Assembly (NCBI GenBank): GCA_020226215.1 | Contig: CM035235.1 | Coordinates: 66,489,283-66,553,282 of the forward strand | DNA length: 64,000 bases | From: Sindora glabra | Lineage: Eukaryota > Streptophyta > Magnoliopsida > Fabales > Fabaceae | Direction of reading: 5' to 3' | Shown here: piece after piece, positions 48,215 through 59,753 of the stretch | Position numbering within the stretch: the first letter of the stretch is position 1 | How the letters are laid out: each line of letters opens with the position of its first letter | Made by a program: the position numbers and the translations under genes | Notes under the pieces: model-generated | What the model was told of the DNA's origin: nothing | What the model saw: only the letters and a program-made list of their open reading frames with translations | Database searches by the model: none

Positions 48215-51048
48215 TGGTAATTTTTTTTATATTTTCATTCATAAATATGCATTTTTTGTTGAATCTGTAAATCTCATCCAGTAATATTTACTTCTTTGGA
48301 ACAGATCTGGTCTTCTTTTCTTGCTCTTCATTGGTTAGTATTTTTTAACTTTTATATTTATATAGTGGTAGAAAAATTTATAATTTATGTTGATTATTAT
48401 GATCTGTGATATGAAATTTAAGAAAAGTTGTAGAACCTTATATGATCTGTGATAGTTTGTGATTTGTACTTATTAATTTTTTTATAATTTCTATATGTAT
48501 GTTATAATTTTTATTAATTGTTATGAGAATATATTTTATAATAAGAGAAGATTTTTTATTTTATGTTAATTATTATAATTTAGAATTTAGAAAAAATTTA
48601 TGCAAATTTAAATGTTCTGTAGTAGTTTGTAATTTTTATTGGTTTATTTTTTTATAGTTTGTGTATTTATATCATAATTTTTTTTACTCATTATAAAAAT
48701 ATATTTTACATTAGGGGAGAAATTATTATTTTATATTAATTATTATGATTAATGCTGTCAAGTTATGATATAGGATTTAAGAAAAAAATTGAAGAAATTT
48801 ATACGATTTGTGATAGTTTGTAAGTTAAAAGAAGAACAGAGGGGATAAAGAAAAGTGTTTTAGAATAAAATTTACATTCTAGGTAAAAATTATTTTTAGA
48901 TACATTTAAAATATAAAATTTATAAGGATGTAGAATATGATAAAAATAAGAATATTTTTATTATATTTCATTACTACGAGGATATATTATCCTATTAATT
49001 AATACTTTTATATTAATTTTGGAGTAATATATGTCAGAATAAGTAAATATCAATTGAGGGTATTTTGTAAAGACTTGACATTTTATGCATTGTTTCTATT
49101 TATTTTATATTTTGTTGTACATTTCTGTTATTTTTTTTTGTTAACTCATGTTATTTAAACCACACACACTAATATTTTATAACAGTAAGATATATTAATT
49201 ATTTGATTATAAATGTATTCTATATAAATTAAATAATTCATTTAATTAATTAATCTATTATGGAGTCAATTTTTTTAGTATTTTATACTGTATGTATTAG
49301 AAATGAGAATTTACTCTATCGTATTCTATTTATATCTGCTCGTATTGTCTATGGTTTAAAAAACCATCATCATTACATTAACATAAATATAATAAGTTAT
49401 AATTCTTTAGCTTATTATAATATTTTAAATAAATTAAAGCTCTAATATACTTTTTATTTTTAAAAATTATTAATTTTATATTATATTTTTAAATAAAATA
49501 CTTAGTAATTAAATTAAATGTTATTTAATTTTGAAATACATCAACTAAAATTTCTCCAAGGGTGTGTAGTTCGTATATTAATTTTTCCTAGTTTAATCCA
49601 CTTTGTTTAATTTGTTGCTTTTATTTTTCAATCATTCTATTAGAAGTTCAAATGCAATATAATGAATAATATAAATATAGTACAAGTTTTTTTGACATAA
49701 AATTATTTTTAATAATCAAATACATTATTTAATAAAATTAATTGATTACATATTTAATCTTTAACACTTATTACTTTACCTTTCACATAACACTTCTCCC
49801 TTTTTAATCTATTTGGCTATAATTTTTCTTATTTTGCATTATATTATTCACAATTTAAATAATAAGATAATTATATAATATAATATTGACATAATGAAAC
49901 ATATTTAAGTTTTGTGTAAAAATAACTTTAAAAAATTAATGTCATGGGAAGCATTAATTGAAATAATTAATTATATATCCCAGTTGTAATAAAAGTATTT
50001 AAGAATAAAAATTAATATACAAGGAAAAATTTGTAAATATTAACCTAATGGAAAAATTGAAACCCTGTATTTAAAATTAAATATACGTCAATAAAATTTT
50101 ATGTATGCTACTGTTTTTGTTTCTTTTATATATTGTCTTGCAAAGTATATTTAATTTAGCGTGATCTTTGTATAATTTTTGTAATGATACAATAATACGT
50201 AATAATTTTTATGATGAAATTAAAGTTATTAAAATATCTAACAAATTTTTCTTTCATGCAGAGGCCTTTTTCTGTTTGCTTTTCCTAATACTTACCGGTT
50301 AGTATTTTATAAATTTTGTGCTTATGTTATAACTTTTATTAGTCATCATGAAGATATCTTTTACAGTAGTAGAGAAATTTGTTTAGGCTATTATGATGTA
50401 AATAATTGGTGATTTTAATTTTATCTTGATTGTAATGGCCTACAATGTCAAATTATGATGTGTGGAAAATTTGTAGAAATTTATATGTACTGTAATAGGT
50501 TGCGCTATTAAAAGAAGAAAAAATGAGATAAAGAAATGTGTCCTAAAAAGGTTTTAGGCTCCAGGATATGTGGATGTAACCAGAAGTCAGTGCATGTAAA
50601 AGGGAATCCATTGTAATCTACATAAAAATATAGAAACAGTAATGCATAAATAATTTTAGTTGTTATTTAGTAATAAGTGTGAAAGGAGTGGGTTATCGTG
50701 AAAATAGAATATGTTGTGTACTAAAAATATTTCTCTATTTAATTAGTATACGCTGTGCTGAATAAACCAAAAAAAATGATAAATTATGAATGAGTGTAGA
50801 AGTAGCTTCAGAACTTGCGAGAAATAAATGTCGGCCTGTAAAGGCTGAAATGGATTTGACTTGCACAGGTAGATTATTATTTACTATTAGCCAAGTACAT
50901 TAGAAAAATAGTAAAGTATTTTGTTCATCAACTGCTTGTAATATTGAATACTGGTTGATTCGTCTGTAAGAATGAAAATTGTCCTATGATTGCGTGATGA
51001 CAATGAAGAATAGTTTGCAGTGAATATTTTGGAGGCAAAAGTAATGAG
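48215..51048 (+). other. Mutator-like element leader and introns, no coding region
   Basis: AT-rich sequence between the promoter and the transposase start. Short exon-like islands bounded by AG and GT (about 48305-48334 and 50261-50298) suggest leader introns. The frame at 49260-49445 has no domain. Nothing else recognised. Confidence 0.4.
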
Positions 51049-53823
51049 ATGAAGAAAAATTTAATTTCTTTCATATATTCAAATGGTACAATGATTGAGG
51101 GATCGATGGGAGTAATGTACGATGGACCTCCCCCAAAAGCACTAAAATTGAAAGGATGCAGCACTATGGATGTCTTGCGCGAGAGAATTCATGCCCGATT
51201 GAAGCTTCACCAGGATCAAATTGTGGGGAAAATTGTTTACAGGTTTCCACAGCATCAAACAGAGGCTTAGTACATGGCATACGAATTGGACGACGATGAA
51301 GACTTGGCATGTGCGATAGCAAGCTTCGAACAACATCTGACGATGACAGCCATGGAATTGTACGTGGACATGATCACATTCGAATTGCGCGCAGCCAACC
51401 TTGGTTTTGATGAAAGAGTTCCAAGACCTGCACCACCCGTGGATCCAACGGCTTATGTCAACACCGATTGTTCGATGGTGCGGGAAGGCCCTCCTTACAC
51501 AGGTGGATTTGAGTTCTACATTTCTGATAGTCATACTCCTGCGTTGGACTCATCTGTTGCAGGTGTTTTCCCGGTAAATGCCCCACATACCTTGATAGGT
51601 TCATCAAGTGCCTTGCCGGTCGTACAGGAAGAATCGTTCGGCCCCGTATTAATGGATGCCCACCTAGAGTCTGGTTTTGAAGATGATGAGGTGTCCTGCA
51701 GTAGCGGTGACGATGGTGATACTGATGACGAAGAACGTGCGCCTACACATGGAGACAGTATACCAGCGTGGTCTGTGAGGAGTGGTGATGCCACACAAAC
51801 ATCATATGGTGTCCCCCAAGTTGCTGTCTTCTCTCACATTGATTGGGATGCCATACGCAATCCGAATGAATTTCCAAAAATAATGAAACCAACCTATGAT
51901 TACGACATGGAGGAATTAAAGGTTGGGCAAGAGTTCGATTGCAAGGAGGCTTTAATTGCTGCAACTAAGCATTACCACATCAGAAGGCACCACAGTTATT
52001 ATGTGGAGGAGTCGGATACTAGAAGATTAAGCGTGAAGTGTAATAAATTTGGGGACCAATGCAATTTCCACCTCAGAGCGGCGAAACTGAAGAATTGTAC
52101 CGGTTGGACCATAACTAGATTTTCAGGGCCCCACACATGTGTTAATGCCAATTTGACACAGGACCACAAGTCTCTGGACTCCGAGTATATCAGTTCCCTG
52201 ATACTGGAGATGATTAAAATGAAGCAAGATGTTCCAATCTCGCTTATACAAGAAAGGGTGGAAGGCATGTACGGGTACAAGATTTCGTACAGGAAAGCAT
52301 GGAAGGTGAAACAAAAGGCAATTGTTAAGGTGTACGGTGATTGGGACAAATTGTATGAAGTGCTTCCTAAATGGTTGGACATTCTAGGCTATTGTGACCA
52401 GGCGTTGTTCAAGTTGGAGTCACAAGAATTTGTCACAGCTGACAATCGTGTCGATCCGCAGAAACATGTTTTCAACCGAGTTTTCTGGGCTTTCAAGCCA
52501 TGCATTGCCGCATTCCCCTACTGCAAGCAATTCATACAAATTGATGGTACGCATCTGTATGGCAAGTTCAAAGGCGTGCTACTGATTGCTGCGACCCAGG
52601 ACGGTAACAAATGCCTTGTTCCTCTTGCCTTTGCCATTGTTGACAAGGAGAACTATGAAAACTGGAGTTAGTTTTTGGCATTACTGCGGGTAAATGTTAC
52701 GAACAAGCAAGGAATATGCTTGATATCAGATCGGCACCGGGCTATAAAAGATGCTATAGCCACCGAAGGCCTGGGATGGCAGCCTCCTTATGCTTATCAC
52801 CGGTATTGTATCAGACATATTGCCAGTAATGTGCGCAAGAAGTGCAGGGATGACAATGTGAGGAAAGCTGTCCTTAAGATTGGTATGTGTTATAGCATAA
52901 TTTCTTTGTTGAACCTTTCATCTATAAATTTGTGTATATGGTAGTTCAACCCGATTAACCTACTTGTCTCCTTCTGTGCAGCGTATGAGCCTAGTTGGGA
53001 AAAGGCCATGGACAGATTGGACAATCTTAGCAAAGTCAATGAGGAGATCCACAAGAAGTTGACCGCTATTCCGAACGAGAAGTGGATGCTTGCTTATGAC
53101 GAAGGTAGAAGATATGATCATATGACGACTAACATTGTTGAGTGCATCAATGGCCTCTTCAAAGGATTAAGGAAGCTGCCAATCACAGGCATTGTCCAAC
53201 AAACATACTATAGATGCGTCAAGTGCTTTGTGGAAAGGGCAAAAGAAGCGCACGCTGAACTACAACAAGGTCACAGATACGCAAGCAGATTCAGACAGGA
53301 GCTTGCGACTATCCAGTCACGTGCTTCTTCTTACCACGTTCGTGCTTACAATAGAGAAGGGACTAGGTTTGAGGTGGTGGAGGGCCCTGATATGGCCAGG
53401 GGGTCATGTGGAAAGGTTGTCCAAGTGTTATTATACAAAGGGCAATGTGCATGTGGACAATTCCAAGCATATAGGTATCCTTGCGCTCATATTATTGCTA
53501 CCTGTGCCTCAATCAACATATCGTGGGAACCATATGTCGATGCTATATACAGACTTGACACGCTGCTCAATTGCTACAAGTCTGAATGGTGGCCTATTGG
53601 GGATTGGTCGCAATGGAATAACCTACCACCATTCCCTGTCCTAGTTCCAAATTATGGAAGATTACGTGCAAGGGGACGACCAAAATAGACCCAGATCAGA
53701 AATGAGATGGATTGGCCTCAAGAGAGCGGTGTGAAGCAAAAATGCGGTCATTGTAAGATGGAAGGACATAATCGTAGGCGGTGCCCACAGCTATATGGGG
53801 AGGAAGGCCCTTCCACACCTTGA
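51049..53823 (+). pseudogene. Mutator-like (MULE) transposase, three in-frame TAG codons
   Basis: There are two exons, 51049-52882 and 52982-53823, joined in phase. In order: a PB1-like N-terminal segment (MYDGPPPKALKLKG, 51115-51270), an acidic linker, a MuDR-type DNA-binding zinc domain (about 51880-52140, VGQEFDCKEALIAA, KCNKFGDQCNFHLRA, PHTC), and the DDE core. The core has Asp in QIDGTHLYG, Asp in LISDRHRAI and Glu in NIVECINGLFKG, all present. A SWIM zinc finger (CACGQFQAYRYPCAH, about 53446) and a C-terminal zinc knuckle (CGHCKMEGHNRRRC, about 53742) follow. TAG interrupts at 51268-51270, at 52669-52671 (Trp in the family) and at 53686-53688. There are no frameshifts. The enzyme would excise and insert the element by binding its TIRs. 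Without readthrough only fragments could be made. Confidence 0.9.
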
Positions 53824-54326
53824 TGACGAAGATTTTACTTTCACATATACGTTATATAGTATGTTAATGAATATCATAAGTGTAACGGTAGCAGACTATT
53901 TTTTTTGTTTATGGTTGTAAAATTGCACGTCATTATGTATATATATGTTTCCCTATTACCAGTATAGTGAATCAACCATTAGTTAATCGTGCGCAAGAGT
54001 TTGTATGGTGCCATTTGGCCTCCCACAGTATTTTATGTTTAATTAATTAAATTTTAAAAATTTATATATTTATTTGCACAATTAATTGTATTAAGCAAGA
54101 TTAATTTTTTATTATAAATAAAAAATACCTAAAAATCATTCTAATATATACTTTGATAGATACTTTCGGAACCGCGGTAGAGCGGAGAAAAGTTTATAGT
54201 CATATCCATATTTTGGTATTTTAACCATACTGCTATCTTCTGATGAACTATGTACTGAAATTGCACATCATCTGTTAAGTTAGTGTGTGTTTAAATTTCA
54301 TTCTTATGCAATGCTTGCCATGGCAG
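53824..54326 (+). other. Spacer between transposase and PMD gene
   Basis: About 500 bp of AT-rich DNA with no coding signal. It contains GGTGCCATTTGGCCTCCC (about 54007), which echoes the hairpin arm wording of the element ends, and could hold the transposase 3' end and the PMD gene promoter. Confidence 0.5.
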
Positions 54327-56800
54327 ATGGCATCCACATCCCGACGTGTTGATCCTGGACCACGGGATCCTTCACTGCTGACGACTCAGGCCTCACACAT
54401 ATCCCAGTCGGTTTGGGCTGGCCATGTATGGAAGCAGCTAGATCTTAATAAACTTGGTTAAACCGTTTCTGAATTGTCAAACGTAATAATTGGTGATTCT
54501 TTTCATTTTGCAGCCTGATCGTGTGCTCAGGATTCGACGAGCTCATCACTACCATCACCAGCAGCCGCCGAAGTTGATTGTCCCCTTTTTACGAGAGACA
54601 GGCTTTTACGGCTTGGCGATGTACGAGTTTGTGCCGATCGACCACCAGTTGATCAGTGCTTTTGTAGAGAGGTAGAGGCCGGAGACACACACCTTTCACA
54701 TGCCCCAGGGAGAGACGACTATTACCCTGTAGGATGTTGCTTTTCAGCTTGGCCTACCCATTGACGGTCGAGTAGTGACGAGGCCCACTGTGTGGGGCTG
54801 GGGAGCCCTGATAGAGGAGTATCTGGGACTCCAGTTACCGGTGGATGAGCATGTCATCAGAGGGGGGCGACTGAGGATGAGTTAGTTGGAGAGGCATTTC
54901 ACTCATCTTCCAGATGATGCGAACGAGGTGACAATGCAGAGATTCGCCCGGGCCTACATTTTGTGACTCATTGGTAGGACGTTATTTCCAGACCATTCCG
55001 GCACGTATGTCCACCTCATGCACTTACCCTTGATCAGACACTTACATGAGGCTGGGACGTATAGCTAGGGATCTGCTTGCTTGGCCTATCTTTATAGAGA
55101 GCTCTGTAAGGCGACCGCTCCGGATTACAGGGAGATAGGAGGGTGTTGCCTACTACTACAGCTCTGGGCATGGGATAGATTTCCCACCATCGCCCCTGCG
55201 ATAGCTATTTTAGACATACCAGAGGGGGATGCAGGGATTGGCCCCTTAGCACGCAGGTTAGAGAATTTTTCAACTTTCACTTATAATTAAGTTTACTACA
55301 AAGTTGTTTAACTTTGTTATTGTACTTGGCAGGTGGCACTATCAGAAGACGTTCCAGGATAGTCTGGCACACAGCCTACCCCATTACAGATACGTGCTGG
55401 ACCGTCTTCGACTTGACCAGGTATGTAGGGGGTAATGGATTCCTTTATTTCAAGGCTTTGTGCAATCCACTATCGTATTTAAATCACAACCTAAATTTGT
55501 AACTTCAGATCGACTGGATCCCGTACACTGAGGAGGTCACCGCATCACTGCCTCAGTACTGCTTTGACGAGAGCGACACGTGGACAGCAGTGGTCCCGCT
55601 CATTCACTTCCAGATTGTCGAGTGGCACCAGCCTGATAGGGTTTTGCGGTAGTTTGGACTACGCTAGGCTATTCCAGAGCCACCGAAGCAGGTGGCGGAG
55701 GTCCACTGCCTTCACTTGTCTGGTCGGCATGACGAGGAGTGCCACATCCACCATCAGCTGTATATTGCACTCTGGGATATCCGGCAAGACTTGTGTATTA
55801 CCGCCGAGCCGATGACACTCCTAGTTCTGGGACCACGTTCCGATTACATGACATGGTACAGACGGGTTACCAGGCGATGTATTACACCTGTCGGGGGAGC
55901 GCTAGATCTTGTGGTAATATTGCATGCTAGTTTTTTGTATATGATTTTCTTTAAATGCATTAGTATTATAACTAACTTTAATGTCAAAAATTTGCACAGG
56001 TAGATGAGGTCTCCTCACTACAGAACTTCACTACCCCTGAGGGGCAGGCTGTGTTCACCTTCGATGCACTTAGGTCAGTGACGGAGTCCATCCTTCATGC
56101 GATTCAGTAGGTTGATCATGTCATTATTGACTCACATGTGGAGCCAGCTCCCCAGGCCCATCATATCCCCGACCCTGCGGAGGGTGACCATGATCAGCCT
56201 CGCTCTCGCCGACGACATCGCACTACTCCACGACATACGTCGCAAGCTAATGTTCCATCCGCTTCGACAGTGCAGCAGATTCCACCTTCGACTGCCCAGG
56301 AGACCATGACGATGATGCCTGATGTTACTGCCCCATCTCATGTGTACCCTACTGCACCCGATGATCCTTCATCCTCCACCATGTTCCCGGCCGCACTATA
56401 TGGGTCGTCGGCATCCTAGATGTACCAGCTCCCTCCTGGTGTTCCATCCTCATTCCAGGCATTTCCACATGTACCAAGAGTTTCATCTGCATTCTATGCC
56501 TTTCCTTCCGATGATGCTGGTCCATCGCAGCCGTATCGTCCTGTATTTGATTGGCATACTCAGGATCAGGGATTAGCACATGGTGGCATGATGACACATG
56601 ACTCAGAGCTTGTAGATACAAGTAGAGGTGGAGGCAGAGCGAGAGCCAAGGGCGGAGGCAGAGGCAGAGCGGGGGCTGGAGGTAGAGGAGACGCAGACAC
56701 TGGGGATGCGACTCTCGAGCCTGCACAGAGGGTTAGTAGATACGGCCGCCACATTACCGATCCTGGATGTGGGACTGGACATCACTTACGTAGACATTAG
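54327..56800 (+). pseudogene. MAIN-like plant mobile domain (PMD) protein, eight in-frame stops
   Basis: Exons are about 54327-54425 (MASTSRRVDPGPRDPSLL), 54514-55256, 55333-55420, 55509-55913 and 56000-56800, all with GT-AG borders and kept phase. The PMD reads LISAFVER(W), PETHTFHMP, TITL(Q)DVAFQLGLPIDG, YLYRELCKA, PYTEEVTASLPQYC, PLIHFQIVEWHQPDRVLR and a MTWYRRVTRR segment. A Pro/Ser-rich tail and an Arg-Gly-rich tail end RYGRHITDPGCGTGHHL. Stops are TAG 54673, 54730, 54883, 55066, 55650, 55665, 56108 and 56417, with TGA 54964 as an extra one, mostly at Trp or Gln positions. PMD proteins include the Arabidopsis nuclear proteins MAIN and MAIL1, needed for silencing and genome stability, and transposon-borne relatives; this is one of the latter. 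The role in transposition is unknown. Confidence 0.85.
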
Positions 56801-58124
56801 ATTTCTTTTCTATGTTCATTGTATATTTATGTACATTTATCTTACTACTTTATTTCCAAACATCGACAGTTTGGATGATTTTACTACTTCATTGCCAAAC
56901 ATCAACATTCAGGATGATTTTAATTACTATGACATTTTTAATTGCTTGCGTAGGAACAATTATAACTAATAATAAACTTCAAAATGAATAAAACTATTTA
57001 GTTTTTTTTAAAAATGATGATAAGGACATGTCCCAAATATAATAACTAACATTATTAATTATCATACTTTCACAACTGTTATGATTATCTACTTTTCTTT
57101 TATTTACCGTGTGAAAGTAAATAAATAATATTAAATTAATTAAATAAATTTTATATTCATAATGTGAAATATCGCCTGTCGTCCCCTCCCTTCAGCGTCA
57201 ACGATGCCATTTCGTCTAGCGTACCTCTACACATCATTTGGCGTCTCTCCATCGCTGTGCGTATCTTCTGTGCTTATTTCGATAAAATGTTTTGAAGGAA
57301 CGATACAACGAATAACAATCTTCTAAAAAACAGTTAATCAATACTTTTCCCTCGCATTGCCAAAATATTTTACCATTGTGACGAACTAAAAAATAACTAA
57401 TTCATGTTACAATTTTGATTTCATTACAAAATGAAAAATTTATTGAAATGAAATAGTCATATTCTTTTAAATTTTCAGCTATCTTCAACCTCTTGATTTT
57501 GCATTTTTTCTATTACAGAATAAAATTTTTTTTATTGAGATAAATTCAAAGTGACAAGAATATTATTGGAATAAATACAAAATAAGAAAAATATTTTTAT
57601 TTCGTTGTATTTCTTTTCATCTTTAACAATCTTCAACTTCATATATGAAGAATATTATTGAATAATTCAATCAATTTACTTATGTGTAATAACATATTAG
57701 ATAATTACTTGTAATAATATAATTCCACATGTTGGAAGTTTATAATTTCAGAAATTGATAAATATTAAGTGTCATTGATCAAATTTTGAGAGACATTAAT
57801 ATAAATTACGTAATTATTCTTTATTGATCCTATATTTTTTAAATAATATTTTATAATTTATCAAATATTTATTATTTTTATTCATTATATTATTATTATT
57901 AACTACTTTTTTATTTAATTCCTATAATAAATTTATGTATTAGATATCAAAGTGGAGTTAACATATTTTTATATGACATTAAATATAATTATATAATGAG
58001 TGATTTATTTTTAAAAATTTATTTTGAGTCACAATCATATATTTTTTATTTTTAAAATTTTTATTTTCAAAGGATATCAAAATTAATTATTTTTAAAAGG
58101 GAAATTTGGAAAAAAAAAGGCCCA
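56801..58124 (+). other. 3' region of the Mutator-like element, no gene
   Basis: AT-rich sequence after the PMD stop. At about 57170-57330 a less AT-rich patch (with GTGCGTATCTTCTGTGCTTA and TTTTGAAGGAACGATACAAC) resembles the TIR wording at 58226-58280, perhaps an older, decayed end. No coding signal. Confidence 0.45.
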
Positions 58125-58217
58125 AGGGCGCCATCTTGAATGGCGCCCTCAGGCCTTGCCAAGGGCGCCATCCAGGATGGCGCCCCGCCTCCAGTGGCGC
58201 CAACCCAAATGGCGCTT
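58125..58217. repeat. Right-end array of GGCGCC hairpins
   Basis: Hairpin 58125-58149 has 9-bp perfect arms AGGGCGCCA/TGGCGCCCT and a 7-nt loop. At 58163-58185 the arms GGGCGCCATCC/GGATGGCGCCC are 11 bp, perfect, with a single A between. At about 58197-58215 GCGCCA, 7 nt, TGGCGC follows. The array mirrors the one at 47946-48062. Confidence 0.9.
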
Positions 58218-58459
58218 CCGCCCATGGTGCGTATTTTGGTAATAAGTTTCAAAAGAACGGTAAAACGGAAATAAGTTTAGTAAAAGGTGTTAAAATGGTA
58301 TTTTTGCCATGTTTTTCACTAAACTAATATCTCATAAGTCATCTTGGCTTTATTTAAACTTACAGCTAGACCAAACTTTTTTTATGCTCAATTCCAACTT
58401 TTTATGAAAAAAGAATGTTCAAGTCCATTTAATGGACCAATTCAATTTTAAATATATAA

Positions 58460-58584
58460 TTTTTTTTCGGTGCATATTAAGAAAGTGGGGAATGGGAAAG
58501 GATGTAGGGGGAGTCGAACTCCTTCTCTTGCAGTACCATCTTTAAGGAAGGCAATAGTTGTTGCCATTAGTCTAGGCCTCAAGT
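58460..58584 (-). mobile_element. tRNA-derived SINE, 125 bp, with perfect 16-bp target duplication
   Basis: On the minus strand it reads CTTGAGGCCTAGACTAATGG (A-box-like TAGACTAATGG), then a B-box-like AGTTCGACTCC, and ends ATGCACCG followed by eight A. AATTTTAAATATATAA flanks it exactly on both sides (58444-58459 and 58585-58600). The box spacing, A tail and long target duplication are those of an RNA-polymerase-III SINE. It lies in intron 2 of copy B, next to the right end of the Mutator-like element. Confidence 0.85.
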
Positions 58585-58600
58585 AATTTTAAATATATAA

Positions 58601-59263
58601 CTTCAAGATCGCCTTTCTTAAAAAGAACCTAGATCCTTTATTCTAATTTTCCGATCCTTGCCGGATTATTTAGAATTAGATTTGGGTTAAAAAGCAAACA
58701 GACGCTAAAACATTATCCAAACTTGGGCCTTAAATATATTTTTCCGCTTCTCGCCCGATTTAGAAGTAGGTCCGGGCCAAGAATTAGTCTAGACAGTATT
58801 AGTCCACTTCTTGTGTTGGACCTGAATTAGAAAAAAGGTAGTCAAAATTATTTCAAAAATCAATTAATGTTTCATATATTACGGTGTTAATGTTAAATCT
58901 AATTGATGTGGACTTTTACATTACAATTTAAGTATGAAAATATGAGTGCGGTGTGACTGTAGATTTTTTTGTTAGTCTTTTATTAAGCAAAGGTGAATTG
59001 CATCATTCCATGTAATTCAAGTGTATTTTGAAATGGGTTTAAATTTAAATTATTGTAAGCAAAAAATATTTTACATTATTAATAAATAAAAATAAAACAA
59101 ATTATTAAAATATTTATAGTAATTAACAATTAAATTTTTTATTAATAGTAAAAATTTTAATAATTATTTATTAACATTACAATAAATGAATTAAAATTTA
59201 AATCATTTTGAAATTGAGATTTTTCTATATATTTCAATTTTTTTATTTTTAATGAAAATGCAG
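58601..59263 (+). other. End of copy B intron 2, nothing recognised
   Basis: AT-rich DNA up to acceptor CAG 59261-59263. The last 40 bases (T-rich, then AATGAAAATGCAG) match the wording before exon 3 of copy A (AATGGAAAATGCAG), so this is original intron sequence. Confidence 0.6.
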
Positions 59264-59753
59264 GTATAAGGATGATGCCTACTACCGCATGTGGGGCCTA
59301 TTAAATTTACCACCTTCATGAGCTTGATTTTCCTTGACTGTATCTGATGATACAAGCATTATATTCGGAGATCCTACTTACAAGTTACCATCAAAAGTAT
59401 TAAGAACAGCGGTGCAACCCTCTAATGTTTCTCAATACTTGTCCTGGTACTGGAACTTTCACTCATCCGATGAATATTATATGTGCCTGCACTTTGCTGA
59501 AATTCAGCAGCTACCCAGAGGGCAAAAGAGAATAATCAATGTGACTTGACTTTTAATGATATAGACTCATCCGCAGAGATTATAACCCTAAAATACTTAA
59601 AACCAGTCACACTAAGTCCCAAGAAACTAAGCCAAGGGTATGCTAATTTCACAGTTAAGGTAGCTGCGGGATCTGATGCTCCCCCTATCCTCAATGCCTT
59701 CGAAGTTTATGGATTGGCCCCACCACCAAATTCACTTACCGATGAAATTGATG
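59264..59753 (+). pseudogene. Copy B exon 3: C-terminal half of malectin-like domain, frameshifted
   Basis: It reads YKDDAYYRMWGL, two TGA stops (59319 and 59325), then TVSDDTS, RTAVQPSN, LHFAEIQQLP and KRIINVT. Here TGACT is duplicated in tandem (59542-59546 and 59547-59551), which makes an immediate stop and shifts the frame. After it the exon continues NDIDSSAEIITLKYLKPVT and APPILNAFEVYGL to the donor. The length is 490 nt against 485 nt in copy A, exactly the duplicated 5 bp. Confidence 0.88.

Larger units (their letters stand above)
47803..58317 (+). mobile_element. Mutator-like element (about 10.5 kb) carrying a DDE transposase and a PMD gene
   Basis: Both ends open with G, five T or A bases, then a short spacer and AAAATACC: GTTTTTCGGATAAAATACC at 47803, and GAAAAACATGGC-AAAAATACC on the minus strand at 58317. 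Further in they share AAACT(A/T)..TACCAAA, GCGCAC or CGCACC, and GCGCCAT..TGG..TGGC, a degenerate terminal inverted repeat of well over 100 bp. Inside lie a promoter, a Mutator transposase (51049-53823) and a MAIN-like PMD gene (54327-56800), all on the plus strand and visibly GC-richer than the flanks. The termini are placed by comparison of the two ends; no clean 9-bp target duplication was found, so they may be off by some bases. Confidence 0.75.

Noticed and set aside
47993..48284. Open frames on both strands in the GC-rich leader of the Mutator-like element
   Set aside because: They are made of hairpin and tandem-repeat sequence and have no domain; position fits an untranslated leader.
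51142..52382. Minus-strand frames opposite the transposase
   Set aside because: Shadows of the plus-strand transposase, whose domains and catalytic residues are unambiguous.
47786..58331. Target duplication of the Mutator-like element (AATCAATAT / AACTAATAT)
   Set aside because: Only 7 of 9 bases agree and the right copy is displaced by 3 bp from the inferred terminus, so it is not reliable.
58500..58545. tRNA gene on the minus strand (T-arm-like AGTTCGACTCCCCC)
   Set aside because: No cloverleaf with acceptor and anticodon arms; the A8 tail and 16-bp duplication identify a SINE.
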